NCBI RefSeq assembly: GCF_023896955.1
Contig: NZ_JAMHIW010000009.1
Coordinates: 170,930 to 234,929, forward strand
Origin: Micromonospora sp. RHAY321
Lineage (GTDB): Bacteria > Actinomycetota > Actinomycetes > Mycobacteriales > Micromonosporaceae
Direction of reading: 5' to 3'
Length of the DNA: 64,000 nucleotides
Below are positions 42,301-50,965 of the stretch, in pieces. Every line of letters begins with the position of its first letter. The stretch's first letter is position 1. Made by a program: the position numbers and the translations under genes. A model generated the notes under the pieces. That model was not told where the DNA came from. It ran no database searches and was given only the letters and a program-made list of their open reading frames with translations.

Positions 42301-45189
42301 GTGGGTCAGGTCGTCAACCAGCTCGCACAGCAGCTCGGAGTTCCGCCGGCGCGGGTGCCGACGAACTTCGCCATGTCGACCGTCCGGGAACTCGCCACGG
42401 CACTCGACGAACTCGTCGACACCACGGCCGGCGGCGCGGCCGACGCACCCCCGTACGTCGTCGGCGCGGCATCGTGGTCGCGACCGTGGCGGGTCGACCT
42501 CGACGCCGTACCGGTCGGGCCGCGCTCGGCACCGGAGGGCACCGGGTCGTGGCACGTCCACGCCCCGGCCGAGCACCCCCTCGCCGAGCGTCTGCGGGCC
42601 GAGCTGCACCGGGCGTCGGTCGGCGGTGGCGTCCTGGTGTGCCTGCCGGAGCAGTGTGGCGAGGCTGATCTGCAACACGCCCTGGACGGCGCGAAGCGGG
42701 CGTTGGCGGGCGAGCCCGGCAGCCGCTTCGTGCTCGTGGGCAACGGGCGTGGCGCCGCCGCCATCGCCAGGACCCTCCGGCTGGAGGCGCCGCACCTGAG
42801 GGTGACCATCGTCCACCTCCCGGCCGACGCCGCGGCGGTCGAGCGGGTCGTTGCCGAGGTGGCCTCGACGGTCTCCTTCACCGAGGTCGTCTACGGCAGC
42901 GACGGCGTCCGTCGCGTACCGACGATGCGTGCCATGCCGGTGCGCGCCGACCGGTGGGAGTCCCCGCTGGGCGCTGAGGACGTGCTGCTCGTCACCGGCG
43001 GCGGCAAGGGCATCACCGCCGAGTGCGCCCTCACCATCGCCGTGGACAGCAAGGCCCGCCTCGCGCTGCTCGGTCGCTCGGACCCGTCCGAGGACCAGGA
43101 GCTGGCGGCGAACCTGGACCGGATCCGGCTCGCGGGGGTGACCGTCAGGTACGCGCGTGCCGATGTCACCGACGCGGATTCGGTACGCCGTGCGGTGGCG
43201 GAGCTGACCGCCGAGCTGGGCCCCGTCACCGCCGTCCTGCACGGCGCGGGCCGCAACGAGCCGGCGGGACTGACCAGCCTGGGCATCGACGACTTCCGCC
43301 GGACCCTCGCGCCGAAGATCGACGGCCTGCGCGCGGTGCTGGACGCCGTCGACCCGGCGCGGCTGCGTCTGCTGGTCACCCTCGGCAGCATCATCGGCCG
43401 CGCCGGCCTGCGCGGGGAGGCCCACTACGCGACCGCCAACGACTGGCTGGCCGAGGAGACCCGGGCGTTCGGCGAACGGTTCCCGGAATGCCGGACCATC
43501 TGCATGGAGTGGTCGGTCTGGTCGGGTGTCGGCATGGGGGAGCGGCTCTCGGTCGTGGAAGCCCTCAGCCGCGACGGGGTCACGCCCGTCACCCCGGAGC
43601 AGGGCCTGTCCATCCTGCGGCGGCTGGTGAACGACCCCGAGGCGCCCAGCGTCGTGGTCATCAGCGGGCGCACCGAGGGCATCGACACCGTCCGCAAGGA
43701 CCTGCCCGAACTGCCGCTGCTGCGCTTCGTCGACCGCGTGCTGGTCCGCTATCACGGCGTCGAGCTCGTGGCCGAGGCCGACCTCAACGTCGGTACCGAC
43801 CGTTACCTCGCCGACCACCTGCTCGACGGGAACCTGCTCTTCCCCGCCGTGTTCGGCATGGAGGCGATGGCCCAGGTCGCGCAGGCGGTCACCGGATCCA
43901 CCGTCGTGCCGGTCATCGAGGACGCCGAGTTCGTGCGGCCGATCGTCGTACCGCAGCAGGGCAGTACCCGGATCCGCGTGGCCGCCGTGGTGACCGACGA
44001 CGACGTGGTGCGGGTGGCCATCCGCAGCGAGGAGACCAACTTCACGGCGGACCACTTCACCGCGACGCTGCGACTCTCCGCCACGGAGCCGGCGGACGGG
44101 CCACCCGACCAGGTCGACGACGGCGGCGATCCGGTCCCGCTGTCCCCGATGGACGACCTCTACGGTCAACTGCTGTTCCAGGGTGACCGGTTCCAGCGGC
44201 TGCGCCGCTTCCACCGGTCCGCCGCCCGCCATGTCGACGCGGACGTCGAAGCGCTCGACGTCGACTGGTTCGCGCCCTACGCCGCGGCGGAACTGCGCCT
44301 GGGCGATCCGGGAGTGCGGGACGCGCTCATGCACGGCAACCAGGTCTGCGTACCGCACGCGACGCTGCTGCCGGCCGGTGTGGCTCGCATCCATCCCGGC
44401 GGCCCCGCCCTGGCGGCCGCTCGCGCCCTGCGCTACTGCGCGACCGAACGCAGCCGGGACGGCGACACCTACGTGTACGACATCGCCCTGCGGGACGAGA
44501 ACGGCACCGTGGTGGAGCGGTGGGAGGGACTGCGGCTGCAGGCGGTCCGCAAGCAGGACGGTCGCGGCCCCTGGGTGGCACCGTTGCTCGGCCCCTTCCT
44601 GGAGCGTGCCATCGGCGATCTGACCGGCGCCCGGGTGGCCGTCGCCGTCGAACCCGACGACGCGCACCCCGACGATGCCGCACCGGGTGGTCACGTCGCC
44701 CGGCGCCGCGCCCGCACGGCCGTCACCGCGAGCCGGGCCTACGGCCGCCGGGTCGAGGTGAACTACCGGCCGGACGGGCGTCCCGAGGTACGCGGCGAGG
44801 CGCCGATGTCGGCCGCCCACGGCGCCGGCGTGACGGTCGTCGTCACCGGTGCCGGCACGGTCGGATGTGACGTGGAGACCGTCGTGTCGCGTACGGAGCA
44901 GGAATGGTCCGGCCTCCTGGGCCACCACGCCAGCCTCGCCGCGCAGGTCGCCAAGGACACCGGCGAGGACGCGGACACCGCCGCGACGCGCGTCTGGACC
45001 GCCGTCGAGGCGCGGCACAAGGCCGGGCTGCCACCGGACTCCCCGTTGACCGTCGCCGCGGTGCCCAGCGACGGATGGGTCTCGTTCCAGAGCGGTGACG
45101 TACGGATCACGACGTTCGTCACCGCCCTCCGTGACCTCGACACCCCTGTCGTCTTCTCGATCCTCACCGAAGGGAACGCCGCGCGATGA
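39376..45189 (+). CDS. pksE: Iterative enediyne polyketide synthase PKSE
   Basis: The 1937-aa protein shows the PKSE domain order. KS: C211 in DGACSSSL, H344 in EGHGTGT, H384 in IGHTKAAAG. AT: S655 in VGHSLGE. Central ACP: LHLSSITVG with S973 as the phosphopantetheine site, the PKSE-specific form of the carrier motif. KR: TGGGKGI from ~1207 and Y1351 in HYATANDW. DH: H1481 in YLADHLLDG. C-terminal PPTase: D1832/E1834 and E1878/K1882. It builds a linear polyene from acetyl and malonyl units and pantetheinylates itself. Length and all catalytic residues are normal, so it should be active. It is coupled at both ends, to unbL and tebC. Nine- versus ten-membered products cannot be told from this protein by eye. 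Confidence 0.98.
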   Translation: MTRIAVVGMACRYPDATSPTELWENIVAGRRAFRRLPDVRMNLADYWDPDPTTPDRFYARNAAVIEGYEFDRSAYKIPGSAFRSTDLTHWLALEVAATALADAGFPMAEGLPRERTSVIVGNTLTGEFSRASTLRLRWPYVRRVVATALKDRDWDDDQLADFLGGLEESFKRPFAPVDEDTLAGGLSNTIAGRICNQFDLKGGGYTVDGACSSSLLSVVTACKNLVDGDVDVAIAGGVDLSIDPFEIIGFAKTGALATGEMRVYDRGSNGFWPGEGCGMVVLMREADAVEAGHRIYAVIPGWGISSDGKGGITRPEIGGYRLALRRAYERSGFGVDTVGLFEGHGTGTRVGDHTELTALSQARLAANPDAPPAAISSIKGMIGHTKAAAGVAGLIKAALAVHHEVVPPAIGCVDPHEIFTEGTPALRVLRRAEAWPADLPVRAGVTAMGFGGINTHVVLEGQRPRRRTRLTGATRALAASAQDAELLAVDARSPQDLAARLNQLIDYVPMLSYAQLADLAVTLHRELRGLPFRAVVVATSPEDAVRRLTRVREAVESGETSMLSGDGRSLLGHASGPARVGFLFPGQGSGRGMSGGALRRRFAEVEEVYLNSGLPSKGDVVATEVAQPRIVTGAAAGLRALSLLGIDATVAVGHSLGEIAALHWAGAIDEETLLRIAGVRGRTMAQHSSSGTMAGVSAAPEAVEPLIADLPVVIAAYNGPAQTVVAGTVDAVRAVCDRATAAGLNARVLPVSHAFHSPLVAPAASAFASALGTERLGPVERKVISTVTGDVLAADTDITELLHRQITDPVLFTQAVALAAKNVDLFVEVGPGRVLTGLASGVAEVPAVALDTDDESLASLLTVAGAAYVVGAAPLESALFDGRLTRPLEVGAPMTFLASPCEQAPTVDLPAARTVAPPAEKATQATPAPGVEMPGSAESSEDLLRRLAAQRAELPLDLVRPDSRLLDDLHLSSITVGQVVNQLAQQLGVPPARVPTNFAMSTVRELATALDELVDTTAGGAADAPPYVVGAASWSRPWRVDLDAVPVGPRSAPEGTGSWHVHAPAEHPLAERLRAELHRASVGGGVLVCLPEQCGEADLQHALDGAKRALAGEPGSRFVLVGNGRGAAAIARTLRLEAPHLRVTIVHLPADAAAVERVVAEVASTVSFTEVVYGSDGVRRVPTMRAMPVRADRWESPLGAEDVLLVTGGGKGITAECALTIAVDSKARLALLGRSDPSEDQELAANLDRIRLAGVTVRYARADVTDADSVRRAVAELTAELGPVTAVLHGAGRNEPAGLTSLGIDDFRRTLAPKIDGLRAVLDAVDPARLRLLVTLGSIIGRAGLRGEAHYATANDWLAEETRAFGERFPECRTICMEWSVWSGVGMGERLSVVEALSRDGVTPVTPEQGLSILRRLVNDPEAPSVVVISGRTEGIDTVRKDLPELPLLRFVDRVLVRYHGVELVAEADLNVGTDRYLADHLLDGNLLFPAVFGMEAMAQVAQAVTGSTVVPVIEDAEFVRPIVVPQQGSTRIRVAAVVTDDDVVRVAIRSEETNFTADHFTATLRLSATEPADGPPDQVDDGGDPVPLSPMDDLYGQLLFQGDRFQRLRRFHRSAARHVDADVEALDVDWFAPYAAAELRLGDPGVRDALMHGNQVCVPHATLLPAGVARIHPGGPALAAARALRYCATERSRDGDTYVYDIALRDENGTVVERWEGLRLQAVRKQDGRGPWVAPLLGPFLERAIGDLTGARVAVAVEPDDAHPDDAAPGGHVARRRARTAVTASRAYGRRVEVNYRPDGRPEVRGEAPMSAAHGAGVTVVVTGAGTVGCDVETVVSRTEQEWSGLLGHHASLAAQVAKDTGEDADTAATRVWTAVEARHKAGLPPDSPLTVAAVPSDGWVSFQSGDVRITTFVTALRDLDTPVVFSILTEGNAAR

Positions 45190-45626
45190 CGCTCGTCTAC
45201 TACGAGATCCGGCACATCGTCGGCTTCGAGGAGACCAACCTCGTGGGGAACGTCTACTACGTCAACTACCTGCGCTGGCAGGGCCGCTGCCGGGAGATGT
45301 TCCTCAAGGACAAGGCGCCGGAGGTCCTGGCGGACCTCCGCGGCGACCTGAAGCTGTTCACCCTCAAGGTCGAATGCGAGTTCTTCACGGAGATCACCGC
45401 CTTCGACGAGCTCGCCATCCGCATGCGTCTACTGGACGTGGCGCAGACACAGCTCGAGTTCGGTTTCGACTACGTACGGCTGACCCCGGACGGCGGCGAG
45501 ACGCTCGTCGCCCGGGGGGCCCAGCGGGTGGCGTGCATGCGTGGACCCAACACCCGCACCGTCCCCACCCGAGTACCGGAGCCTTTGGAGCGCGCACTGG
45601 CCCCGTACTGGAGCGCACGTGTGTAG
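45186..45626 (+). CDS. tebC: Enediyne thioesterase TEBC (E10), hot-dog fold
   Basis: The 146-aa hot-dog thioesterase has the enediyne TEBC pattern: HIVGFEETNLVGNVYYVNYLRWQGRCREMFL, in which the conserved E-x-N-x2-G-x-V-Y-Y segment holds the active-site region used by DynE7/SgcE10-type enzymes. It hydrolyses the polyene thioester from the PKSE ACP. The ATG overlaps the PKSE stop (ATGA, 45186-45189). The length is normal and it ends 18 bp before the flavin reductase gene. Confidence 0.97.
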   Translation: MTLVYYEIRHIVGFEETNLVGNVYYVNYLRWQGRCREMFLKDKAPEVLADLRGDLKLFTLKVECEFFTEITAFDELAIRMRLLDVAQTQLEFGFDYVRLTPDGGETLVARGAQRVACMRGPNTRTVPTRVPEPLERALAPYWSARV

Positions 45627-45644
45627 CACCCCGCAGGAGGTCTC

Positions 45645-46181
45645 GTGAACGCCCATCCCAAACCGGTCGAGGAACTCATCGACCCGAAGCTGCTCCGACG
45701 CGTCTACGGCGCGTTCGCGACTGGCGTGACCGTCGTGACGGTCGGCGGGCAGAACCCTCACGCGATGACCGCGAACTCGTTCACCGCGGTCTCGCTCGAT
45801 CCCGCACTCGTGCTGGTGTGCGTCGAACGGAACGCCATCATGCACCGGGCGCTGCTCGACGGCCGGAACTTCGGCGTGTCGGTGCTCGCCTCCGACCAGG
45901 AGGAGGTGGCGCTGTACTTCGCCGACCGTCGCCGACCACTCGGCGCCGCGCAGTTCGAGTACGGCACCTGGCGTACGGGTGAGCACACGGGCGCGCCACT
46001 GCTCGAGGGCGCGGTCGCCCACCTCGAGTGCGAGCTGTGGCGGGCCTACGACGGCGGCGACCACACCATTTTCCTCGGCCGCCTCCTGGCGCTCGAACGG
46101 CATGTCGACGACGACGGTCTGCTGTTCCTGTGCGGCAAGTTCCGCGGACTCGACCAGCTTCCCGCGAAGGTGACGACATGA
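45645..46181 (+). CDS. sgcE6-like: Flavin reductase, SgcE6-like
   Basis: The 178-aa protein is a HpaC-type NAD(P)H:flavin reductase: GAFATGVTVVT near the N-terminus, HAMTANSFTAVSLDPALVL, and GVSVLASDQEEVA...F. SgcE6 of C-1027 supplies FADH2 to the SgcC phenol hydroxylase; this gene is the only such reductase in the window. It can therefore serve the HpaB-type oxygenase at 15038 and perhaps the two group D oxygenases at 8294 and 23963. The GTG at 45645 has GCAGGAGG. It overlaps the P450 gene by 4 bp. Confidence 0.94.
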   Translation: MNAHPKPVEELIDPKLLRRVYGAFATGVTVVTVGGQNPHAMTANSFTAVSLDPALVLVCVERNAIMHRALLDGRNFGVSVLASDQEEVALYFADRRRPLGAAQFEYGTWRTGEHTGAPLLEGAVAHLECELWRAYDGGDHTIFLGRLLALERHVDDDGLLFLCGKFRGLDQLPAKVTT

Positions 46182-47536
46182 CGACGCCCCGACGTGCCGG
46201 GCCGACACCACCGGGACCGCCGCGGACCGCGGCGCTGACGATGCTGGCGGTCATGACCCGCGACCGGCTGGGCATGATGACCTCCGCGGCGGCCAGGTAC
46301 GGCGACGCGTCCCGCCTGCCGGTGGGGCACAAGGCCCTGTACTTCTTCAACCATCCCGACTACGCCAAGCACGTCCTCGCGGACAACGCGGCCAACTACC
46401 ACAAGGGGATCGGCCTGGTGCACGCCCGGCGCGCTCTCGGCGACGGCCTGCTCACCAGTGAGGGCGAGCTGTGGCGCAAGCAGCGCAAGGTGATCCAGCC
46501 CGCGTTCCAGAGCCGACGGATCGCCGCCCAGGCGGGAGCCGTCGCCGCGGAGGGCGCGGCGCTGGTCGACCGGCTGCGCATGCGGGGCCGGCACGGGCCC
46601 GTCGACGTACCGACCGAGATGACCGGGCTGACGCTCGGCGTACTGGGTCGCACGTTGCTCGACGCCGACCTGTCCCGGTTCGCCTCCATCGGCGGCGACT
46701 TCGCCGCCGTACAGGACCAGGCGATCTTCGAGCTGGAGACCCTCTCCGCAGTGCCACCCTGGATCCCGCTGCCCAAGCAGATGCGGTTCCGGGCGGCCCG
46801 TCGGCGCCTGCAGCGGATCGTGGACCAGCTCGTCGGTGAGCGCACCGGGCACACCAACGACCGCGACGACGTGCTCTCCCGCCTCATCCTGTCGGCCAAC
46901 CGGGAGGACGACCCACGGGTCGGACGCGAGCGGCTCCGCGACGAGCTGGTGACCCTCTTGCTCGCCGGGCACGAGACCACCGCCAGCACGCTCAGCTGGT
47001 CGCTGTACCTCGTCGACCGGCATCCCGAGGTACGCGAGAAGCTGCGCGCCGAGGCGCTCGAGGTGCTGGGCCACGGCCTGCCCACCTTCGACGACCTGAC
47101 ACGGCTGCGCTACACGGCGATGGTGGTCGAGGAGGTCATGCGGCTGTATCCACCGGTGTGGCTGCTACCGCGCAAATCCCTGGAGCCGGACCAGGTCGGT
47201 GACTATCACGTTCCCGCCGGTGCGGACGTGCTGATCAGTCCTTTCACACTGCACCGGCACCCCAGTTTCTGGAAGGATCCCGACCGGTTCGACCCGGAAA
47301 GGTTCGCGCCGTCGGCCACCAACGACAGGCCGCGATACGCCTACATTCCGTTCGGCGCGGGGCCCCGATTCTGTGTCGGTAACCACCTCGGCATGATGGA
47401 GGCCGTCTTCGTCCTCGCCATGCTGATGAGGGATCTGCGTCTCACCGCGGTCGGCGGCCGGGTGGTCCAGCCGGAACCGATGCTCTCGTTGCGCATCAAG
47501 GGCGGCCTGCCGATGACGGTGACCCCGCTGCAGTAG
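46178..47536 (+). CDS. sgcE7-like: Cytochrome P450, E7-type of enediyne core operon
   Basis: The 452-aa P450 has the I-helix LLLAGHETTAST, K-helix EEVMRLYPP and haem loop FGAGPRFCVGNHL with C399. The sequence resembles class II-like bacterial P450s (CYP102/CYP4 pattern with WKDPDRFDPERF). Its place after the flavin reductase in the PKSE operon matches the P450 E7 gene of other enediyne clusters, which is expected to oxidise the core. The ATG at 46178 overlaps the reductase stop. Redox partners are not encoded adjacent. A very strong terminator follows, ending the operon. Confidence 0.92.
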   Translation: MTTPRRAGPTPPGPPRTAALTMLAVMTRDRLGMMTSAAARYGDASRLPVGHKALYFFNHPDYAKHVLADNAANYHKGIGLVHARRALGDGLLTSEGELWRKQRKVIQPAFQSRRIAAQAGAVAAEGAALVDRLRMRGRHGPVDVPTEMTGLTLGVLGRTLLDADLSRFASIGGDFAAVQDQAIFELETLSAVPPWIPLPKQMRFRAARRRLQRIVDQLVGERTGHTNDRDDVLSRLILSANREDDPRVGRERLRDELVTLLLAGHETTASTLSWSLYLVDRHPEVREKLRAEALEVLGHGLPTFDDLTRLRYTAMVVEEVMRLYPPVWLLPRKSLEPDQVGDYHVPAGADVLISPFTLHRHPSFWKDPDRFDPERFAPSATNDRPRYAYIPFGAGPRFCVGNHLGMMEAVFVLAMLMRDLRLTAVGGRVVQPEPMLSLRIKGGLPMTVTPLQ

Positions 47537-47552
47537 ACGCACCGGAGCCGAC

Positions 47553-47594
47553 AAGGAACGGTCGCGTGACGCTCCGCGTCCGCGACCGTTCCTT
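47553..47594 (+). terminator. Strong hairpin terminator at end of PKSE operon
   Basis: A perfect 14-bp stem (47553-47566 with 47581-47594) continues, after a one-base bulge, into a 5-bp inner stem (47568-47572 with 47576-47580) with a 3-nt loop. It is 16 bp after the P450 stop. Confidence 0.85.
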
Positions 47595-47825
47595 GCCATT
47601 TCAGAACAGACAGCGGCCCTATCGGCTGTCCATTGATTCCTACTTCATTCGTGCGGCAGTTCCGGACGCTGGTTTCGGAAGCACGAAACGAGAAGACTTC
47701 CCGCTTCCGCGGCAGTGACCATAAGCGTTGTCTGCGGATCGCTCGGACCCGTGGACATTTGCCAATCGGCGATCCGTCCGGAAACGACGGACCATGTCCG
47801 AGCCCTTCCATCCCGAGGGGGACCG

Positions 47826-49808
47826 TTGCCACCGGAACCAGTTGGCCTCGCACGACGACTCATCACGCCCGTGTTGGTGCTCGTGCTCGTCGGCACGCTC
47901 TTCACCGTCTCCCGACTGCCCAGCGCCTCCGCCGAGACACGTGCCGCGATCGCCTCGCGGTTCTCGTTCACGGAGCTCCCGATCGCGCTGCCACCCGGCC
48001 TGCCGCAGAGGGAGGTGCGCGTCGTCAATCCGAAGTACGAGCACATCAAGTCGTGGGTGTCGTCCGTCGGTGCGGCGATCGCCATCAACGACTTCGACGG
48101 CGAGGGCAGGCCCAACGACATGTGCCTCGTTGACACCCGGACCGACTCGGCCATCGTCACCCCGGTACCGGGTGGCGGCGCCACCTACGAACCCTTCGTC
48201 CTCAACCCGGCGCCGCTGCCGATGGGCCCCGCGATCTCGCCGATGGGTTGCGTGCCCGGTGACTTCAACCTCGACGGCAAGCTGGACCTGCTCGTCAACT
48301 ACTGGGGCCGGACGCCCGTGCTGTTCCTGCAGAAGCAGAGCTCGACGAAGGTCGCGCTGGAGTCGTTCCACCCGTACGAGCTGATCCCGCAGGAGCAGAC
48401 GACCGACGGCGTCTATCACGGCCCCCTGTGGAACACCAACGCCGTCGCGGTCGCCGACTTCGACGGCGACGGCCGGCCGGACATCGGCATCTTCAACTAC
48501 TTCCCGGACAGCGCCGTCCTCGACCCGAACGGCCACCCGACGGTTCAGATGAACCACTCGATGTCGCGGGCCACGAACGCCGGCGGAGCCCACGTCCTGC
48601 GGTGGACGTCGGCCAGCTCGGGCGACCAGCCGACCGCGGTGTACAAGGAGCAGCCGGCGATCGACCCCCGGTACTCGTCGGGGTGGACCCTCGGCGCCGG
48701 GTCGGCCGACCTCGACGGCGACCTGCTCCCGGAGCTCTACCTGGCCAACGACTTCGGCCACGACCGCTTCTTCCACAACGTGTCCAGGCCGGGCCAGATC
48801 AGGTTCGAACTCGCCGAGGGCCGGCGGGGCGCACTCACCCCGAAGTCCCTGGCACTCGGCAACGACTCGTTCAAGGGCATGTCGGTCGAGTTCGGTGACC
48901 TTGAGGGGCGCGGCAAGTTCGACATGTTCGTCAGCAACATCACCCAGGAGTGGGGGCTGGAGGAGAGCAACTTCCTCTGGATGAACAACTCCACCTCGCC
49001 CGAGGACGCCAGGGCGAAGATGGAGGACGGCGTCGCGCCGTTCGACAACAAGGCGGCGCGCAAGAACCTCGCCTGGGTCGGCTGGGGCTGGGACTCCAAG
49101 ATGGGCGACTTCGACAACAGCGGGCAGCCGGCCATCATCCAGGCCACCGGCTTCGTCAAGGGCACCATCAACCGGTTCAACTGGCTGCAGGAGCTCGCGA
49201 TGAGCAACGACCTGCTCCTGGCCGAGCCGGACATGTGGCCGAAGGCCGTACCGGGCGTCGACATCTCCGGGTCGAACCCGATCGCCTTCTGGGTACGCGA
49301 GGACAACGGCCGGTACGTCAACATCAACAAGGAACTCGGCATCGCCGAGGAGATCCCGACCCGGGGCATCGCGATCGGCGACGCCGACGGCGACGGTGGG
49401 CAGGACTGGGCCGTCGCCCGCCAGTGGGCCGCGCCCGCGTACTACCGCAACAACAACTCCGGCGACGGTGACTTCCTGGGGCTGCGGCTCCACCGACCGA
49501 CGCTCGGCGGGACCGCCTCGCCGGGCGAGGGCCCGGGCGGACTGTCGCCCGCGTACGGCGCCCAGGTGCGCATCGTCACCGCCGACGGCCGGGTGCAGCT
49601 CGCGCAACTCGACGGCGGCGGCGGCCACTCCGGCAAGCGCAGCTTCGACGTCTTCTTCGGCCTCGGTGACAGCGGCGACAAGCCGGTCTCCGCCGAGATC
49701 GTGTGGCGCGACCTGGGCGGTGTTGTGCACAAGCAGAAGCTCGACCTGAACACCGGTTGGCACGACCTGGTGCTGACCTCCGACGCGCAGGAGTTGACTA
49801 CGCGATGA
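47826..49808 (+). CDS. unbV: UNBV-type secreted enediyne protein with FG-GAP/VCBS repeats
   Basis: The product is about 660 aa. An N-terminal hydrophobic segment (LITPVLVLVLVGTLFTV) marks export or a membrane anchor. Several calcium-binding FG-GAP/VCBS-like repeats follow, seen as the DxDxDGxxD pattern: NDFDGEGRPND, GDFNLDGKLDL, ADFDGDGRPDI, ADLDGDLLPEL, GDADGDGGQDW, and a C-terminal CRTAC1-like domain (GLRLHRPT...GAQVRIVTADG). UNBV is one of the five conserved enediyne cassette proteins. The start is inferred: a TTG at 47826 after GAGGGGGACCG precedes the signal; the frame stays open to 47715 but lacks family features. It is coupled by 4 bp to unbU. Confidence 0.9.
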   Translation: MPPEPVGLARRLITPVLVLVLVGTLFTVSRLPSASAETRAAIASRFSFTELPIALPPGLPQREVRVVNPKYEHIKSWVSSVGAAIAINDFDGEGRPNDMCLVDTRTDSAIVTPVPGGGATYEPFVLNPAPLPMGPAISPMGCVPGDFNLDGKLDLLVNYWGRTPVLFLQKQSSTKVALESFHPYELIPQEQTTDGVYHGPLWNTNAVAVADFDGDGRPDIGIFNYFPDSAVLDPNGHPTVQMNHSMSRATNAGGAHVLRWTSASSGDQPTAVYKEQPAIDPRYSSGWTLGAGSADLDGDLLPELYLANDFGHDRFFHNVSRPGQIRFELAEGRRGALTPKSLALGNDSFKGMSVEFGDLEGRGKFDMFVSNITQEWGLEESNFLWMNNSTSPEDARAKMEDGVAPFDNKAARKNLAWVGWGWDSKMGDFDNSGQPAIIQATGFVKGTINRFNWLQELAMSNDLLLAEPDMWPKAVPGVDISGSNPIAFWVREDNGRYVNINKELGIAEEIPTRGIAIGDADGDGGQDWAVARQWAAPAYYRNNNSGDGDFLGLRLHRPTLGGTASPGEGPGGLSPAYGAQVRIVTADGRVQLAQLDGGGGHSGKRSFDVFFGLGDSGDKPVSAEIVWRDLGGVVHKQKLDLNTGWHDLVLTSDAQELTTR

Positions 49809-50887
49809 CCGACGTCAGACACACCACGGACGAGAGGGTGACCGCCACCGGTGCTGTGACGGAGGGCAAGCCCGTCGTCGACGGCGCACAACCGGTGCGG
49901 GGCAGCACTGCCAACGGAAGGGGCCCAGGGGTCGCCGGGGAGCCGCCCCCGGTGCCCCGGGTGGACAGGCGGGACCCGCGCTACATCGCGCTGCGCAACT
50001 TCGCGATCTCGATGTCGATCTTCAACATCCTCGGCTACACGGTGCTCGGCTTCGAACAGCCGTGGACGTGGCCGCTGTTCGCACTCGCGGTCGGCTACAC
50101 CGCCGAGATCCTCATCGAGTGGGTGTCCGCACGCGCGCACAAGCGCCGTCCTGGATACTCCGGCAACGGCATGTGGGGCCTCTACACCTTCCTGCTGCCG
50201 ACGCACATCACCGCGCTCGCGGCCAACATGCTGCTGTACGCCAACGAGATGTTCCTGCCGATCGCCTTCGCGGTCGTGGTCGCCGTCGCCCAGAAGGCGG
50301 TGCTCCAGGCGCCGATCAACGGTCGGATGCGGCACTTCATGAACCCGTCCAACTTCGGCATCACGATCGCGTTGCTGGCCTTCGGCTGGGTCAACGTCGC
50401 ACCGCCGTACCACTTCACCGAGAACGTGCCCGACGTCATCAGCCTCGCGGTGCCCATGATCATCCTCACGGCTGGCACGGTCCTCAACGCGATGCTGACG
50501 AAGAAGATCCCGCTCATCGTCGGCTGGGTGGGTGCGTTCATCATCCAGGCGCTGATCCGGCACTGGGTGTGGGACGTCGCGCTCTGGGCCTCGCTGGGGA
50601 CGATGACCGGTGTCGCCTTCGTGCTCTTCACCAACTACATGATCACCGACCCGGGTACGACGCCGTCGAAGCCGAAGTGGCAGTTCATGTTCGGCGTCAG
50701 CGTGGCCATGGTGTACGGCGCGCTGATGGTCTTCAACGTCGTCTACACGTTGTTCTTCGCGGTCTGCATCGTCTGCGGTGCCCGCGGTCTGTTCTGGTGG
50801 GGCAAGTGGTTCGCGGAACGGAGGAGGGCCCGCGTCACCGCCCCCGCACCGGCCGCCGTACCGGACGGGATCGCGCTGGCGCGCTGA
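49805..50887 (+). CDS. unbU: UNBU-type integral membrane protein (RnfD/NQR2-like)
   Basis: The 360-aa protein has a ~60-residue proline/glycine-rich cytoplasmic lead and then about seven to eight membrane segments, including FNILGYTVLGF, LFALAVGYTAEILIEW, LPIAFAVVVAVAQKAVL and GVSVAMVYGALMVF. The RnfD/NQR2-like motif is readable around MNPSNFGITIALLAFG and NYMITDPGTTPSKP, where the family attaches FMN to a threonine (here in DPGTTP). UNBU is a conserved enediyne cassette protein. Redox transfer across the membrane with UNBV is a reasonable inference. The ATG at 49805 overlaps the UNBV stop; a strong terminator follows. Confidence 0.92.
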   Translation: MTDVRHTTDERVTATGAVTEGKPVVDGAQPVRGSTANGRGPGVAGEPPPVPRVDRRDPRYIALRNFAISMSIFNILGYTVLGFEQPWTWPLFALAVGYTAEILIEWVSARAHKRRPGYSGNGMWGLYTFLLPTHITALAANMLLYANEMFLPIAFAVVVAVAQKAVLQAPINGRMRHFMNPSNFGITIALLAFGWVNVAPPYHFTENVPDVISLAVPMIILTAGTVLNAMLTKKIPLIVGWVGAFIIQALIRHWVWDVALWASLGTMTGVAFVLFTNYMITDPGTTPSKPKWQFMFGVSVAMVYGALMVFNVVYTLFFAVCIVCGARGLFWWGKWFAERRRARVTAPAPAAVPDGIALAR

Positions 50888-50910
50888 TTCCACCGCTCTG
50901 ACGAGTGCTC

Positions 50911-50953
50911 GCAGGGTCGACGGCGTGGCTGCAACCCACGCCGTCGACCCTGC
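50911..50953. terminator. Bidirectional terminator at right cluster edge
   Basis: A perfect 18-bp stem (50911-50928 with 50936-50953) and a 7-nt loop lie between convergent unbU (ends 50887) and the secreted FAD oxidase (ends 50966). It is a natural boundary between enediyne and carbohydrate genes. Confidence 0.85.
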
Positions 50954-50965
50954 GCCGTCAACCGG

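Noticed and set aside
41167..45018. Very long open frame on the minus strand across pksE
   Set aside because: It is a high-GC codon-position shadow of the PKS; its translation is repetitive in G, R, D and H with no family motif.
47715..47825. Upstream GTG start for UNBV
   Set aside because: The extra 37 residues precede the signal segment, are not hydrophobic and have no ribosome site; TTG 47826 with GAGGGGG is better.
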